64,000 bases of DNA from Anniella stebbinsi (GCA_029215795.1 JARDYH010000001.1:296862654-296926653), one strand, 5' to 3'; shown: positions 44,746 to 57,906, numbered from the stretch's first letter. The notes: generated from the letters alone by a model not told the origin. Numbers and translations are program-made.

Positions 44746-45709
44746 GAAACACAAGGGTAGTAATGATTGAATGTGAGCACATGTAGTTAATATATGCAGG
44801 TAATTAAACATGGCTGGGAATGAGGATGAAGTGGTTAAACCAAACATTACATAAGTGAGTTTTGAAGGTAAATCTGAAGTAAGATAAAGAAATGGTATTA
44901 AAATCTGACAAAGACATCTGAGTAAATTTTAAAAAAGGGAAGCAGAGGGAGAGGAAGCAGTAGTCAAGCACTCCTCTATCATGATTGGATAAAGCTCTAG
45001 CTCTTCCTCCAGCTATCATCTCCCACTACTCAGCTTAACAAAGGAAGAGGAAGTACCAGCCCTTCCACTGCGTTTAGATCCACCTCCATGAACTGAACTT
45101 TGCAACAAAGAGTCTAGTGCTTGGATTTGCTTTTTTGACCTCCCTCCCAATCCTTTTTCCTTTTGTGTTGTGTCTCTCAGATAGAAAGCCTGCAGGGCAA
45201 GGACTGTCTTATATCTGATCTGTGTAAGCTGCTTTGGGAGCCTTGGGTGAAGAGAGGGATAAAAATGCCTTGGATGGATGGATAAAGTGCAATGTATGTA
45301 ACCCACAATCTTACCAGAAGAGTTCTGAAGATCAAAGTTAAATATACCAAGGGAAATTAGAGGGGGGTTTCAAATATTATAACAAAAATGTATTTAATTT
45401 CACTAGTCTGGTTGTAACATATTATTGGAAGCTGTTAACGCTGCTTAATTATTAAGCAATCCGACATCAATTGAGAATATATGCTATGGTTTCCTTCTTC
45501 AGTTCTCCCACTTAGTGTGACTTAAAAGCTCTAACAACACAGTCCTCTAGTAAGGAAGATGAATGAAGATTTGGGGGGGGGGGGTTGGATACTTTGGAAG
45601 CACTGTGGTCCTGACATATTTAATAATTGTTTAATGGCTAGTAACAATTAATAGAAGTACAAGCTGCCAAACTGGTGTAGGCGGATCTAGTTTTTAAGTA
45701 TTGAGAGTA
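44746..45709. other. Intron with a SINE-like 3' piece
   Basis: 45183-45290 (AGGGCAAGGACTGTCTTATATCTG, AGCTGCTTTGGGAGCC, GGATAAAAATGCC, then GGATGGAT units) resembles a SINE tail. A G10 run lies at 45575-45584. Confidence 0.4.
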
Positions 45710-46066
45710 AGGTCCCCTCTACAAGGATTCGCTTTTGCGCCTGGTTAGGCGATTAAGCGCATAATCGCAGAAGCGCATTTATGCCTAATCCCTCTGCACG
45801 AGAGGCGGCGAGAGGCGGCGAAGCGCATTAATGGATGATCAAAATGCGCTTTACAAGTAGTTAATGCGCATAAGCGCTTGTTCACATAGTCAAAATGCGC
45901 TTTAACGGCCGCAGCAAAATAAAACTTGCTGTTTAACGCGCATTCGATAATGCGCATAATCGGAGGGATAGCGCGCCTCTACGCCCGATTTGCGCTCCGT
46001 TCTTGTAGAGGTAAAAAATTTAATGCGCCTTGAAAGAGCTTTAAATGCCTCTTGTAGAGGCAGCCT
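45710..46066. mobile_element. 357-bp MITE rich in GCGCAT motifs, copy 1
   Basis: Ends AGGTCCCCTCTACAAGG and CTTGTAGAGGCAGCCT are inverted over about 16 bases. The body is packed with AATGCGC, GCGCATAA and AAGCGC words, and with short palindromes such as GCGCATAATCGC. Copy 2 at 53892-54248 has the same length in the opposite orientation. No coding capacity and no clear target duplication. Family name unknown to me. Confidence 0.75.
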
Positions 46067-46712
46067 AAGTTTCAGCCTGTCCCTCCAGCCTTGAAGAACT
46101 GTTTTAGCAAGGTACTATGTTATAAAACAAATCAAAAGCTATTTGAGCAGCCTTCTAAATAAGAGAAGAAAATGTACTGGCCTGTGAAAACATTTACTAG
46201 CCTGCTGGAGGCTAGTAAAGGAAGGGTAAAGAGCTTTGTCCCTCTTGCAGCAACCAATGTGCATTTCTATGCTAGTCTCAGAGAGGGATCCTGTCCCTCC
46301 TCTGCCAGCCCACTCATTTGCCTGCATGTAAATCCTTGTCGCCTATGGCTTAAAGGTTGATATGGTGTAGTTCTAAAGTTCAGAGCGATCCACATATACA
46401 TCTTAGCAATCTTTACAAATGTGACACTAACCAGTATTATTACTGGGGGCAGGGGGTGCATCTGTGAGAATACTGGTTTGTCTAAGACCACCAAATGAGG
46501 TTGTTGCTGAAGTGAAATCTCAACGAGTGACTTCCCAGCTCACATTCTCAGCCACTATGCTACAGCAGAGAACAATAAAAAAGGTATCTAAGGTAGTTTC
46601 ATTTTTGAAGGTAAGGTGGTATATGAATAGCTAGTATCTGAATGGAAAGTACCTTGCTCTGAGCTTCCTCTATGAAAGGTGGGATATAATGCAATAAAAT
46701 AAATAAATATTT
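46067..46712. other. Intron with a retroposon tail
   Basis: 46649-46712 reads TACCTTGCTCTGAGCTTCCTC, AAAGGTGGGATATAATGC and AATAAAATAAATAAAT, a SINE/LINE 3' end. Nothing else seen. Confidence 0.4.
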
Positions 46713-46845
46713 AGGGCACAATCTTATGTCTGTTTAGAGAGAGAGAAAAACACCTACAACTTCAGCATTCCCCAACCAGCCATGCTTGCTGGGGATTGCT
46801 GGGAGTTTTAGGACTTTTTCTGTCTAAACATGCATTGGACTGTGC
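46713..46845. repeat. Foldback repeat, complete copy
   Basis: GGGCACAATCTTATGTCTGTTTAGA and ACACCTACAACTTCAGCATTCCCC face GGGGATTGCTGGGAGTTTTAGGAC and CTGTCTAAACATGCATTGGACTGTGC. Nearly the whole 133 bases fold on themselves. Confidence 0.68.
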
Positions 46846-49800
46846 TTTTAACATATTGCACTTGGGAATTCTAGGCAAAAGGGCTGCAAACACTTGACAC
46901 TTGGTTAAATGCTACAGAGCATTAGGGTTTTACAAAAAATGAAACAAAAATAAAAGAACAGCAATTCTTCAGCACTCTTAATACACAGGGAGGTTGTCAG
47001 TGCAAGTATGCAGGATATTATTCCACAAAATATTCCAATCAAAGCATCATTACCATAGCAACCATTGAATTGCAATACACAGACATAGTAGGCATAAAAT
47101 CTATATTCAACATGACAGATTTTTAAATCATGATTTGTAGTACTATCTTGCCATTTTGTTTTAATAATTAGATATTTGGAGGTTGGGTGTGAGAGCATCT
47201 GAAAAGGAAAATGTCATTGGGGCATGTATGCGATTTTCTACTTTCACCCCAACATTTCTTATCTGAAAAGCTCTGGAATAAAAGGAATAAAAAGTGAAGA
47301 GTGTACATTTGCTTCTCTCCGGAACATGAACATTTTATGTTATGTTTACACTCCTTAAGTGCTAATTAAGCAACTTCTGAAAACACATACAACTACACAA
47401 CTTTGACTTTATAATGGCCCAAAGTAGTACCTTTTTCTTTCAAATCAAATTTAACTTTGCCTTGTATTCAGGTTCAAATACAAATCTATTGCTAGCAGCA
47501 CATTATCATTATTTATGCTAAAAACTGTGGCCAAATCATCTCTCAAAAATAATCACAGAAAAATATGTCTGTGACATTTAGTAAATTATATTCATCTACA
47601 AATACCATAAACTGTAAATTTGGTAAGTATTGTATAAATTAAGTTACATTCATCATTTTTAAAAGGCACCAATCAGTGGCAGCATTGATAAGCCAGGGTT
47701 CCAGAGAACAAGCAATGTGACCAGAAGGGGTTTGTTTAGCATATCATCCAAACCAGAGATTCTAGATTGTCTCTCCCAAATAAGCCAGGATTCATAAATG
47801 AAGACTAAACCATGGTTTGTAATCCAACTTGTAAGGGGAGCAACAATTGACAAACCTTAGCTCTATCACACACTAAACAAATCTTCCTGGTTTGTTTAGT
47901 GTGTTTAGTATCACTAGCACGGAGGAGCAAAGTTGGAGCAAACAGGTTACATACATGAGAATGCAGCTTGTTCATGATAAGCCAGGATTCTCCAGAATCT
48001 TGGCTTATTGTTCTGTGCAAATGCAGCCAAAATCTTGACCAGTTAAAAATTCCAGTCGAGTTTTATTTCCTTGTAGATGTGTGCCAATAATTCTCCCCCA
48101 CCAAAAAAAAAAGTTCAATTTACATCTAACAAGGATAATATAGGACTCTGTCCCAAATGAAAGAAACTGAAAAGCAAAGTTATAAGAATAGGAATGTAAA
48201 ATTTGTCTTTGCATTAATTATATTTTCTTTCAAAATATGCTATTCAAATCTAACTCTATAGAGTTTATCAGAAATGAATTATGGTGACACACATTTATTT
48301 ATTTATTCATTGTATCATAGTTACAAAAACAATAAACACAAATAAAACAATAAGCATAAAAATAAAAGTCAGGCAGCCATAATCATAAGATTCCTATAAA
48401 TGCTTGCTGAAACATTAAACACTAGCAAATATTACAGGAAACCCTACAGAAACTCTGTAATGTCTTTCCCTGCAGATTACAATGGATGAGAGGCAGGGAG
48501 GTTATATGAAGAGAAAAACGCACAGGGAGAGCAATCGTATGCCCCTAGACACTGCCTGGGTGGCCATAGGATAGTTCAAATACCTGGATTCCAGAAACAG
48601 AGCTCCGACCTTGGACTCAGGAGTCCACGCTCTCCTCCCACTCTGCCTTGCAGCCGACACAGAGACTCATGCTGGCAATCTTGGAGAGAACAGAAAGGGG
48701 GTTTCCTATGGTGGGAAGGGGAGGACTGGGGAGGGTGATTAAAAAGGAATTCTCCAGCCTCCCCATTCTCCATCCTTCCCCCTCCCTGATGCCTCATGCA
48801 ATGCCTGTCTAGCAAAAATGCAGAGCAGAGGAGCATGGAAGTGAAGATTGTCTCCGCCACTCCTCCTGCTCTGCATTGGATGGCCGTAAGCCTCTGGGTT
48901 TGGAGACTGATGGGCATCTGGATAGAATTGCACTGTAAGGCAGATTAGGATGGGTATCCAGATAAAATTGTGCCATGAGGCACATGTATGGATTATAGAT
49001 CAAAACCAGCACTTTGTGTTGTGCATTTGCCACAAAACCAACTAACTATTATCATCCAACTCTTCCAAGGAGATGAGCTGTAGTATTTTGCATCAAACAA
49101 TCAAGTTCAGCCCCATGCTACAATTGGCCAAATCATGAAAAACAAGAACCATGAGGCAGTATCACAAGGGTTCAAGAAGCGAGATATGGTAGGCTCAAGA
49201 TTCAAAGCCCAGTAGTAAAGGAGAAGAATTCATAAACCTGGGATTGGATCCCTGAAGTAAAGAGAAGTCGGCAACACAAATGCTCCGCTCATCCAAGGTG
49301 TAGAGTTATTCGATGTATTTACAAGTCCCCTGCCACCAAGCAATACATCTATACATATCAGCCCAACACAGACCAATCTAATACAATCTAGATTCCAATT
49401 GTATCACAAACACAAAGTAAAACTAAAAGGGCATGACTCAAGCTGGTAAGCACAGCCTACACATTATGCAACATTTACATATGTGCAGCAGTGGTGGCTT
49501 GTGCCCACTGTGGCTGGTGGGGACTAGGGCAGGGCAGCTAACAACAGATGGAGCCAGAGTAAATATGGCCTGGGGAAATAAAAGGTGGAACTCATAAAAG
49601 CACTCCTTTGAAGCCACATTTTTCTGCTGCGACAGAAGTCTATTTCACAGAAAAGCAGATTAATGACCAAAACAGACATTACTTTAAAATTGTAGCAAGC
49701 AACTACAACTTTTTTCATTTTGACTTTAGAGTAGGCACTGTGGGGCCAATCCAAATCAGAAATCTAACACAGAGATAGAGGGCTTCAACCATTTGCTTTT

Positions 49801-50609
49801 TGGATCACAATTTGCAACAGAAATTGCAGGTGTGAGGTACCCTATCTGGATCAGGCCAACGGTGTGTGTGTGTGTGTGTGGGGGGGGGGAATCAGAGCTG
49901 CACAAGAGTTAAAGTACCTACTCTAGAATAAAAAATGAAAAAGAAGTAGTTTCTTGCTACATTTAAAGACATGTTCATTTTGGCCCTGAAGCTGCATTCT
50001 TGATGGGGAAAAATCCATATTCTGGCTTGCATAAGGAGCCTACTAAGATACAGGAGGCTCTCCTCTTCAGACAGTTGTCCCTCCATGAGTAGGGTATGAC
50101 AAAATGCAACAGAGAGGGTGTGGTGAAGTTCTCCCCATGCTCAAGCATAGGGCTTATATTTCAGCCAATTCCAAAAGTATCACATCACTATGCCATGGTG
50201 CTGTCAGTTTAGCTTATCATTCGCCATTTTTCAAACAAGTTACATACAGGTCTAAGAAAAAATTAAACACATGCATCACTCTAATGAAATAGGCACTTAA
50301 CCAGATCTTAGAAACTGACTTCATATGAAGTCTTCTTCATAAGGTGGCCAAATGAAAAAAAGGACAGGGCATGACAACCTTCACCTTCTGAAATTTCCTC
50401 TTATACATCTCTGCCTATAAAGCGGAAAGTATGTATGCATCATGTATGTTCGGAAATGTATACCCACTGTCAGATGAGTTAGAAACTTGACACAGTGACA
50501 CAGTGATAGGTCTGGCTGTACAATGTACCAGAAAAATATAAAAACACAAATTTTGGGGATTTAAGTAATTTAAAATAATTTAATAAAAACCTAGATTTAC
50601 ACTTACAAC
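46846..50609. other. Intron with weak repeats and a TG microsatellite
   Basis: 47690-48010 holds AAGCCAGGATTC words at several points, AAACCATGGTTTG and TGTTTAGTGTGTTTAGT, probably a decayed MITE. 48293-48380 is a T/A-rich retroposon tail. (TG)9 at 49862-49879 is followed by G10. No gene recognised. Confidence 0.4.
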
Positions 50610-51150
50610 TCCCAGTATGACTTGGGCGGAACTCCCAGCATGCCTTGGGCAGGAGGACAGACTTACTGGCCTTTGACGGTCATTGTGAGTGGCTACTGTG
50701 TGTCTTTTACAACCCCAACTCCTAAGGTTGGTCTCTAGCAGTCACCCAATTCCACATAAAAGGAAACAATGCACATTAATGGGCAGCATCCATTTGCGGT
50801 GCCTCCTCCCAACTTTGCCCTTAAGAGGGAGAGAGGGAGGGAGGGAGGGAGGGAGGGAGAGGAGGCACTCTGCGCATGCCCAGAAACAGACCCGACAAAG
50901 GGGGGAAGTGCCCAGATTTCAGTACAGGCTCCTGATGTAGCACTTGGTGGGTGAGAAGCACAGGCCAAGGCAGTCCCAGCACGACTGGCCGGAGCTGGTT
51001 GTGTCCACTGGTAGCCGCTTGCCTCCCCTCCTTGGCGATGCTACTCCTCAATGCTCTATTGAGGAGCAGCATCGGCAACAAGAGGATGTCTCAGAAGATG
51101 TGGGCACCTGTGGGCTGCCAAAGGCATGCTGGGAGGTGTAGTACTGGCAT
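50610..51150. repeat. Possible MITE with CTCCCAGCATG inverted ends
   Basis: CAACTCCCAGTATG and ACTCCCAGCATGCCTTGGGC near 50609-50651 face AAAGGCATGCTGGGAGGTGTAG at 51119-51140. Inside are a GGGA microsatellite (50826-50862) and a strong hairpin (51039-51075). Confidence 0.5.
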
Positions 51151-52330
51151 GTAGAGTGACTGATTTAAAATAAAGTATGGGTGAGCAAACCCTGAGTTCT
51201 CACTAACTGTCTTTGTTCTCCTACCTGACTTTCTCCAACCCACTAGCCCTGCCCACCATTCCATTCTAGCCTCAGCTATATCAGTCAATCCTCCATTCAC
51301 TCTTCTGTCTCAATGGTATAATCAGGCTGTTACATAAAAATCATAAACTTTATTCAGAAATCCACAAGCAGGGTACCACAACCAAGATGGCCTGTTCTCC
51401 AGTTGTCTGGTCACTCTACTATAGCTCCTGCAGCTTTAACTGTTGTGATGAGGTAATTTCATCAGGTGCTGCATGCATACAAATGACACCTGCTGAAATT
51501 CCCTTTTCTATTCAATTGTTAAAGATACAGGAGCCCTGTCTTCCTTTTCATATGGTCAGCCTACCCAAAGGTTAGTGTTAGTTGTAGCCAGGTATTGAAG
51601 CTAGTTTGTTTCTTTTGTTCCTGAGTATATGTTAATCCTTTCCTGTAGTTGCTATAAATAAGCCCCATTTTGAATATTCAGTGGATCCTGTGGTGTAATT
51701 TTAGAGAATCCTTCCTCACAAACCTCTCCCATGATGCCTTATCATTGACCTACCTACTGTTCAAGTTCATAAAGATTAAGTGCCCAGCCAGGGGAATGTG
51801 GCAAATGGGGTGGCGGTGGGGGAGAGGTGATAGTACTTGAGAAGGCCTTTGGTATAATTAGTTATTTATTAATATTAGAGATCCTCCTAACTCATAGAGA
51901 AGTGATACATGTCATACCATGGACATTTTAGTCTCCATCCCCAGATCAGCCAGACTTCTAGCTATCATCTCTATCTGGTCTGAGTTCAGGCTCAGCCTCT
52001 TCTACTGACCACAGCCCTTCAGCATGGGATTAAAAGTGCTTGAGCTATATCACTTTACAAGAAAATGTAGAATTGGTTATCATAAACTTCAGCCCAAAGC
52101 TACAATGCAACAGGGCATGTGGGTTTTTTTTATATAGTTTCATATATTACCCAACTTCAGTGGCAAAATGGACCATGGGCAGTTTCCAAGGTGCTAAACT
52201 GAATTATCCCAACTTCACCTTTTGAATGAATTTTTAAAAAATAAATGGGACCAAGTTTTAAGCTATCCCCAGATGACATTTTGTAAGTTGATCCAAAAGT
52301 ATCTGATGATACATAGAATCAGAATACAGA
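51151..52330. other. Intron, nothing recognised
   Basis: No supported feature. Confidence 0.3.
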
Positions 52331-52552
52331 GGCTGAATTCGGACAACACAATAGTCAACTGGGGGGGAACAATTGTCAGTTGTATTTACTATCGTGTCGT
52401 CCGAATGCTGCCATAGTCAACTCAGCGCTGATCCTAATCCACACCATGGTTGATTATTTATTACCATGTTGTGTGGGGAGTATCCCCTAGATGAACAACT
52501 GTAAAGTTGATTAATACTCCACCATTGACTATCGTGTTGTCCGAATTCAGCC
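52331..52552. mobile_element. 222-bp MITE, CGGACRACA family, opposite orientation to 24.4 kb copy
   Basis: Starts GGCTGAATTCGGACAACACA and ends GTGTTGTCCGAATTCAGCC, a clean inverted repeat. A third CGTGTCGTCCGAATG block lies inside at about 52393-52407, so the element looks like a dimer-like fold. The body is the reverse complement of 24399-24624. Confidence 0.82.
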
Positions 52553-53138
52553 ATAGAGTATAAAAGAACCAACAATGAGACTTTCCCCATCTTAATTGTT
52601 CATGAGAGTGACTTAAGATGGTGTTAATTCTGAGACCACATCAGAAGCTAGACTGAAGGTGCTTCAGGAAGGCTTTCTCATCCAAGAAAGCCTGGAGCTG
52701 CACTACAACCACTCACTCAATAAACGTATCTGATAAATTAGGACTACACATTGCCCTGAACAGCTTGGAGCAAGGAAGGATTTATAGGGAAAGACGGAGT
52801 CTACATTATATTAAAGACTTGAAAGTGTTTTCATTGTAAAAAGTATTGATTGAATTAGGAAATGGAAGAAGAGTAAGCATTAGAAATTCTAAGAAATCCC
52901 CAGCCAGAGCATAGAGGATAAAACACTCCTTTATTCGTTGCAATAGAAGGTATCAGTGGGAACTGTAAAAAACATTGTTATAATTCATTACACCTTGCCA
53001 CGTAACCTTTCCAGACATAATGGAGACCGGAACCAAAAGTGAACATCTGAGGATTCAAAATGGAAATAAGCTGGTGTTCTCTGCAACAGTGTGCTGCAGG
53101 AAACATCTAAGGACAGGAAACCTACACATGTAGAGCTC
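52553..53138. other. Intron, nothing recognised
   Basis: No supported feature. Confidence 0.3.
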
Positions 53139-53730
53139 TCTGCATGTATAGGTTTACAATGTGGATGTCAGAGGTGGAACCATGTAGGGTCACAACATCA
53201 GAGTTGGCTGCCTATACGTTTCCGAGCCCAATTCAAGGTGCTGGTTCAAACCTATAAAGCCTTACACGGCTTGGGACCAAAATACCTGATGGAATGCCTT
53301 TCCCGACATGAACCTACCTGAACACTACGTTCAACACCTATGGTCCTTCTCTGGTTGCCTACTCCGAGGGAAGCATGGAGGGTGACAACAAGGGAGAGAG
53401 TCTTTTCAGTGGTGCCCCCCAATTATGGAATGATCTTCCCGACAAGATTCGCCTGGCGCCAACATTGTTATCTTTTCGGCGCCAGGTTAAGACTTTCCTC
53501 TTCTCCCAGGCATTTAACAGCATGATATGGCTTTTGTGTTGTTGTTGTGCTTTGACCCAGAATTGTTGTTTTAAAGGATATTGTAATTATAACTTGTTTT
53601 TATGCTTTATGGTTTAAAATTTTGTACATCGGAGTTTTTAATGTTCAATGTTTTTAATTTTTGTAAACTGCCCAGAGAGCTTCGGCTATGGGGTGGTATA
53701 TAAATGGAATTAAATAAATAAATAAATAAT
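53139..53730 (+). pseudogene. L2-type LINE, end of ORF2 and tail
   Basis: Encodes LPIRFRAQFKVLVQTYKALH and GLGPKYLMECLSRHEPT, then frameshifts; a later frame gives GAPQLWNDLPDKIR and LSFRRQVKTFLFSQAF. Tail: GCCCAGAGAGCTTCGGCTAT, then AATTAAATAAATAAATAAAT. The best preserved L2 end in the window. Confidence 0.78.
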
Positions 53731-53891
53731 AGTATTGATGTGAATGGTTGCTCTAGCAAGAATCCACATCTCCCCAATCACTTGTAGTTTGCAGCAGAAA
53801 GTGACACAGGGGACAAACATTCCATCCCTTTTCACAGAACAGGATTCATGATGGCACAGAGGCTATGAATCTGTGGTTGAAGCAGCAGCTC

Positions 53892-54248
53892 AGGCTGCCT
53901 CTACAAGAGAGGTTTAATGCTCTTTCAAGGCGCTTAAAAAAAATTACCTCTACAAGAATGGAGCACAAATCGGGCGTAGAGGCGCGTTATCTCTCCGATT
54001 ATGCGCATTATCGAATGCGTGTTAAACAGCGAGTTTTATTGTACTCCGGCCGTTAAAGTGCATTTTGCCTATGTGAACAAGCGCTTATGCATATTAACTA
54101 CTTGTAAAGCGCATTTTGGTCATCCCTTAATGCGCTTCGCCGCCTCTCGCCACCTCTCGTGCAGAGGTAATAGGTGTAAATGCGCTTCAGCGATTATGCG
54201 CATAATCGCCTAACCAGGCGCAAAAGCGAATCCTTGTAGAGGGGACCT
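53892..54248. mobile_element. 357-bp MITE rich in GCGCAT motifs, copy 2
   Basis: Reverse orientation relative to 45710-46066, same length, ends AGGCTGCCTCTACAAGA and TCCTTGTAGAGGGGACCT. Contains GCGCATTATCGAATGCG, AAGCGCATTTTGG and TGCGCATAATCGCC. Several CpG sites have decayed to TG/CA relative to copy 1. Confidence 0.75.
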
Positions 54249-55369
54249 CAAAGAGGGAGAATGTTCAGTGTTCAATTGATAAACCAGGTGCTGCCTTTAG
54301 TTGCATTTGGCCCAGAATGTTTCATATGCTGACATCTACTCTAAAAGATCCCCATCGCCTATATTGGAGATGTATAAATGTGCAAATCCCTTGGTCCATT
54401 TCAAAGTAAGTACATTATTACATTCTGTGAATTCAGTCCCAAAACTATTCTTCTTCTTGCCCTTGTTCAGCAAAGCGATACATAAATATTTAGATATGTT
54501 TCCTAAAATCACAGAAAACCATGTCCATCAAATCCCTCCACCATGTCCTACTATGACATGATTTAAATGGGTTGTGTCAATGTAGTGCTTCAGAGACTGT
54601 CCAACAAGAACACTAAGAGTCATTGAAAAGATACACTGAATGTATGCTCCTCGTAGTCAAAAATAAATTGAGATAATACCTCTCATTTTATTGATGTTTT
54701 TAGCCGACTTTTGTCTCTCTACATTCATTCCCCTTCATCTCATTACAAATCTCTCCCCATGGGCTTTCTTGTGTAAAGTCCATTCTTCTTGGAAACAAAA
54801 GCCAGGAAAGTTATCCATTATTTCATTTGAAGTTATCGCTCTCACACTCATAATAAATTACAGAAAATAATTAAAATTTCAGAACAGCACAAAGCCCAAA
54901 TACAATGTCCTCAGATAACTGCAGTCCAGAAACTCCTTTGTTACTAATCCTGCGCTCTCTGAAGTCAGTGGACAATCACAAAGCAGAAAAATATGTGGTG
55001 CTTCACGAAGCAGAACTTTTACTGCCTTGCCATCTCAAATTTCTCTGTGGGACTTGATGGGCCTTTTAAAACTATGCAACCATAAACCTTAGCTATTCAG
55101 TTGTGGCTGACAGATTTCTTTAAAAATCTACAGTCACTTTTCCCCCCACTTAAATGCTTTCCAATAATTGACTGTGTGTTCACTAGAGGCACTCGTATAG
55201 AGTCTACATAATAATAAATTTGAGTTTAAAAGCTCTTATTTTAAACAAGAAGAAATTAATCTATAACTTTAATAAACATCCATCCACAAATGATTTGTTA
55301 TTTAGTTCACTCCATTTCATTAGTTGTTATGCTGGTTATTTTTTGGATTTTTCATTTTTTTTTCTGTGG
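54249..55369. other. Intron, nothing recognised
   Basis: No supported feature. Confidence 0.3.
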
Positions 55370-55615
55370 GCCTGTTCAGAAGACACCTTAAACCCTGCTG
55401 GTTAAGGCTTTTGGTTAAGCAGCAGGGTTTAAGGTGTCTTGTGTGATGCATTTTACTAAACCCTGCTCACTCACTAACCACAATCGGACCATCTGCAGCA
55501 GGGTTAGCGGCTCTAACCGTGGTTTAAAGTGTTGTGTGTGACAATACGGCTTGTGGTTAGTGCGAACCCCAGAGAACCACAGTTTTGCTAACCACAGAGC
55601 CTGAAGTATCAATTG
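55370..55615. repeat. MITE-like repeat with AAACCCTGCTGG inverted arms
   Basis: AGACACCTTAAACCCTGCTG at 55380 is mirrored by CAGCAGGGTTTAAGGTGTCT at 55420-55439. Further AACCACAATC/GTGGTTA pairs follow. Likely a decayed hAT-like non-autonomous element. Confidence 0.5.
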
Positions 55616-57906
55616 AATAGGTCCTGGATCTTTTCATCTGTAAGAAACCAAAGTTCAAACTATACAGATAAAGTAATTTCCCCCTGTAAGTTTAACAATT
55701 TTTAGAGCCATTGATTACATGCGATTAAAACCAGTAAGAAAAATTATGCTTCTGAAAATCCTCGTTTAATTTTGTCCAAAGCTCTAGGTTGGTGGAGCTA
55801 GAAGATATCAGCTACAAGAGAGACAGGTCTGATGGTACTGACAGCATATTTAACGAAACTAAACAATTAGAGCAAATCCTGAGGTGTAATCTCAGGTGGA
55901 GTGAGAAAGGGGTCTACAAACCAACAGGCATCAGAGACAGAGGGAAAAGAGGTTAGAGAGCTGGGGATAGAGGAATAAATTACACGAGCTTGAAGACCAC
56001 CACATGGAGCTTAACAGAGAAGCCAGAATGTCAGGTTTCAGATATGGATCACTGAACAGAAAAAATACCACACAGTAATTGGTCTGACTATAGACCCTCT
56101 ATTCTACCAAACAAGCAACACAGAACTTTGTGTTATTTCAAGATTAAAAATAATTGAGGAAGGATTTGGTAATAGTTTTGGAGAAAATGGCTTCTGTGTT
56201 GAAACACAAGCACTGCCCCCCAAATATAGAAACAGTTAAAAGAAAAAGGGAGCGTGGGTCAAGGGAACTGAATCAACCCCGCTCTGGTGGCTTAGCTCCC
56301 TACATCCTCTCTCCCAAAGTGTTTTTCTCTCAGCAAGGATCAATTCCAGTATCAGAGTCCTGGCTGGGAGAAAAGTGCCTGGATAGAGGGCCTGCAAAGA
56401 GGTACGGTGGAGGAGGAAAGAGGGTTCCTCATCTGTACATGCCTTCTGAACTTAAAATTGGATCCAACTCCTACTTCCTATGTGACTGGGACAGTACCAT
56501 GTTTAAAAGCAAAGGAACTACAAGATCACATCTAGTTTGTCCCTACCCTTGCTGGCACCCAACCCCCCAACTTATATAGGAAGGGATCACTTTCCACTTG
56601 ACCATTGTCTATTGCAAGGAGAGACACAAGAGGTGGCAACCGTGGAGCCTGCAATGCCCTTGGCTACATCTAGAGACTTAATTTGTAGAAAGGAACTATT
56701 TAAACCTTTACATGTTAAATACAGAGCTTTAATGGTTCAAGTCATTCTACCCCTGCCTAAGCTACCTCATAGGGTTCTTCTGAGGATTAAATAGGAGAGG
56801 TGCACATACACCGTCCTGATCAGCTTGAAGGAAGGATAAAAATGTAATAAAATACATCAATAATACAGAACTAGGAGAGTACATTTATGTGTTCAGTGAC
56901 ACAGAGGAACTCTTGTACCTTTCTCAAATTCTTAATTCTACACAAGATAGGAACGAATAGCTTATCTACTTTCCAGCTTGGTTAATTAATATATGTATAG
57001 GCATGTCAAATCAGTTTTTTATATTTAATATTACCTTAATTCATAATTGCAACTATCATTATATTTATCTATTGATTTAATACAGAATTGCTTTAGATAT
57101 TCAAGTGATACTTTCCTATAGATGTTAATTCCTTTTGAGAGACATTATTACTGGATGCAAAATAAAAGCTGTAAAAGGCTGTTCTTACAGTTTTAGATTC
57201 ATAATTCTTACACTTAAAATATAAAACCACGAAGATCTCAGTACCAGTCTTATTCTGGTAATTACTGAAATAAAATTCTCCTTTGCCATGAAAAAAGAAG
57301 TCACTGTAGCAAAAGGATAAAGGTTAAGATTACTCATAACTGAAATGGTGAATGACCATGGCTACAATACATGCTTGCTCTGTGCTACCCTTTTCAGTTC
57401 TATTAAGTGAGACAAGATAAAAATAAAGTAACTCACACTTGCTGCTCACTGTGTTAGGGAATTATATCCCTTTTATTTAAAAGCTGTGTTTCTGTTTTTT
57501 ATTAGTTTATACCTGGGGGTTATGGAGAGGAAATGAAACAAATACAATTGTCTACAAAAATCTGATTTGTAAAAAAAAAAATCTCATTGCTGAACAGTTC
57601 TTTTTTAAAAAAGCTATAAACAAATGAATAGAATTAAACCAGATGGTAGTTAATTTAAATTCTTGCTTGGGATTCAACAATATTGACCTCAATCACACCA
57701 GTTTCAGGATAAGACCTCAAAAAGCAAATGGGCATAAACAGCAGCAATTCCTTCAAAATATAAACAAAATGCATTTTTCACCATAAGCAGTATGCATATT
57801 GCCCTGATTTCTGGAAAACCAATATACTTTTCTTTATTCTAAAGCAAATGCCATATATTAAAATCACATAACATAAAGAAAAACCTTAATGCATCAGCAG
57901 CCATTT

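Noticed and set aside
45710..46066. CRISPR-like array
   Set aside because: GCGCAT words recur but without fixed repeat and spacer lengths, and the context is a vertebrate intron.
56154..56579. 141-codon plus-strand frame
   Set aside because: No recognisable motif, no splice sites that I trust, and neighbours are plain intron.
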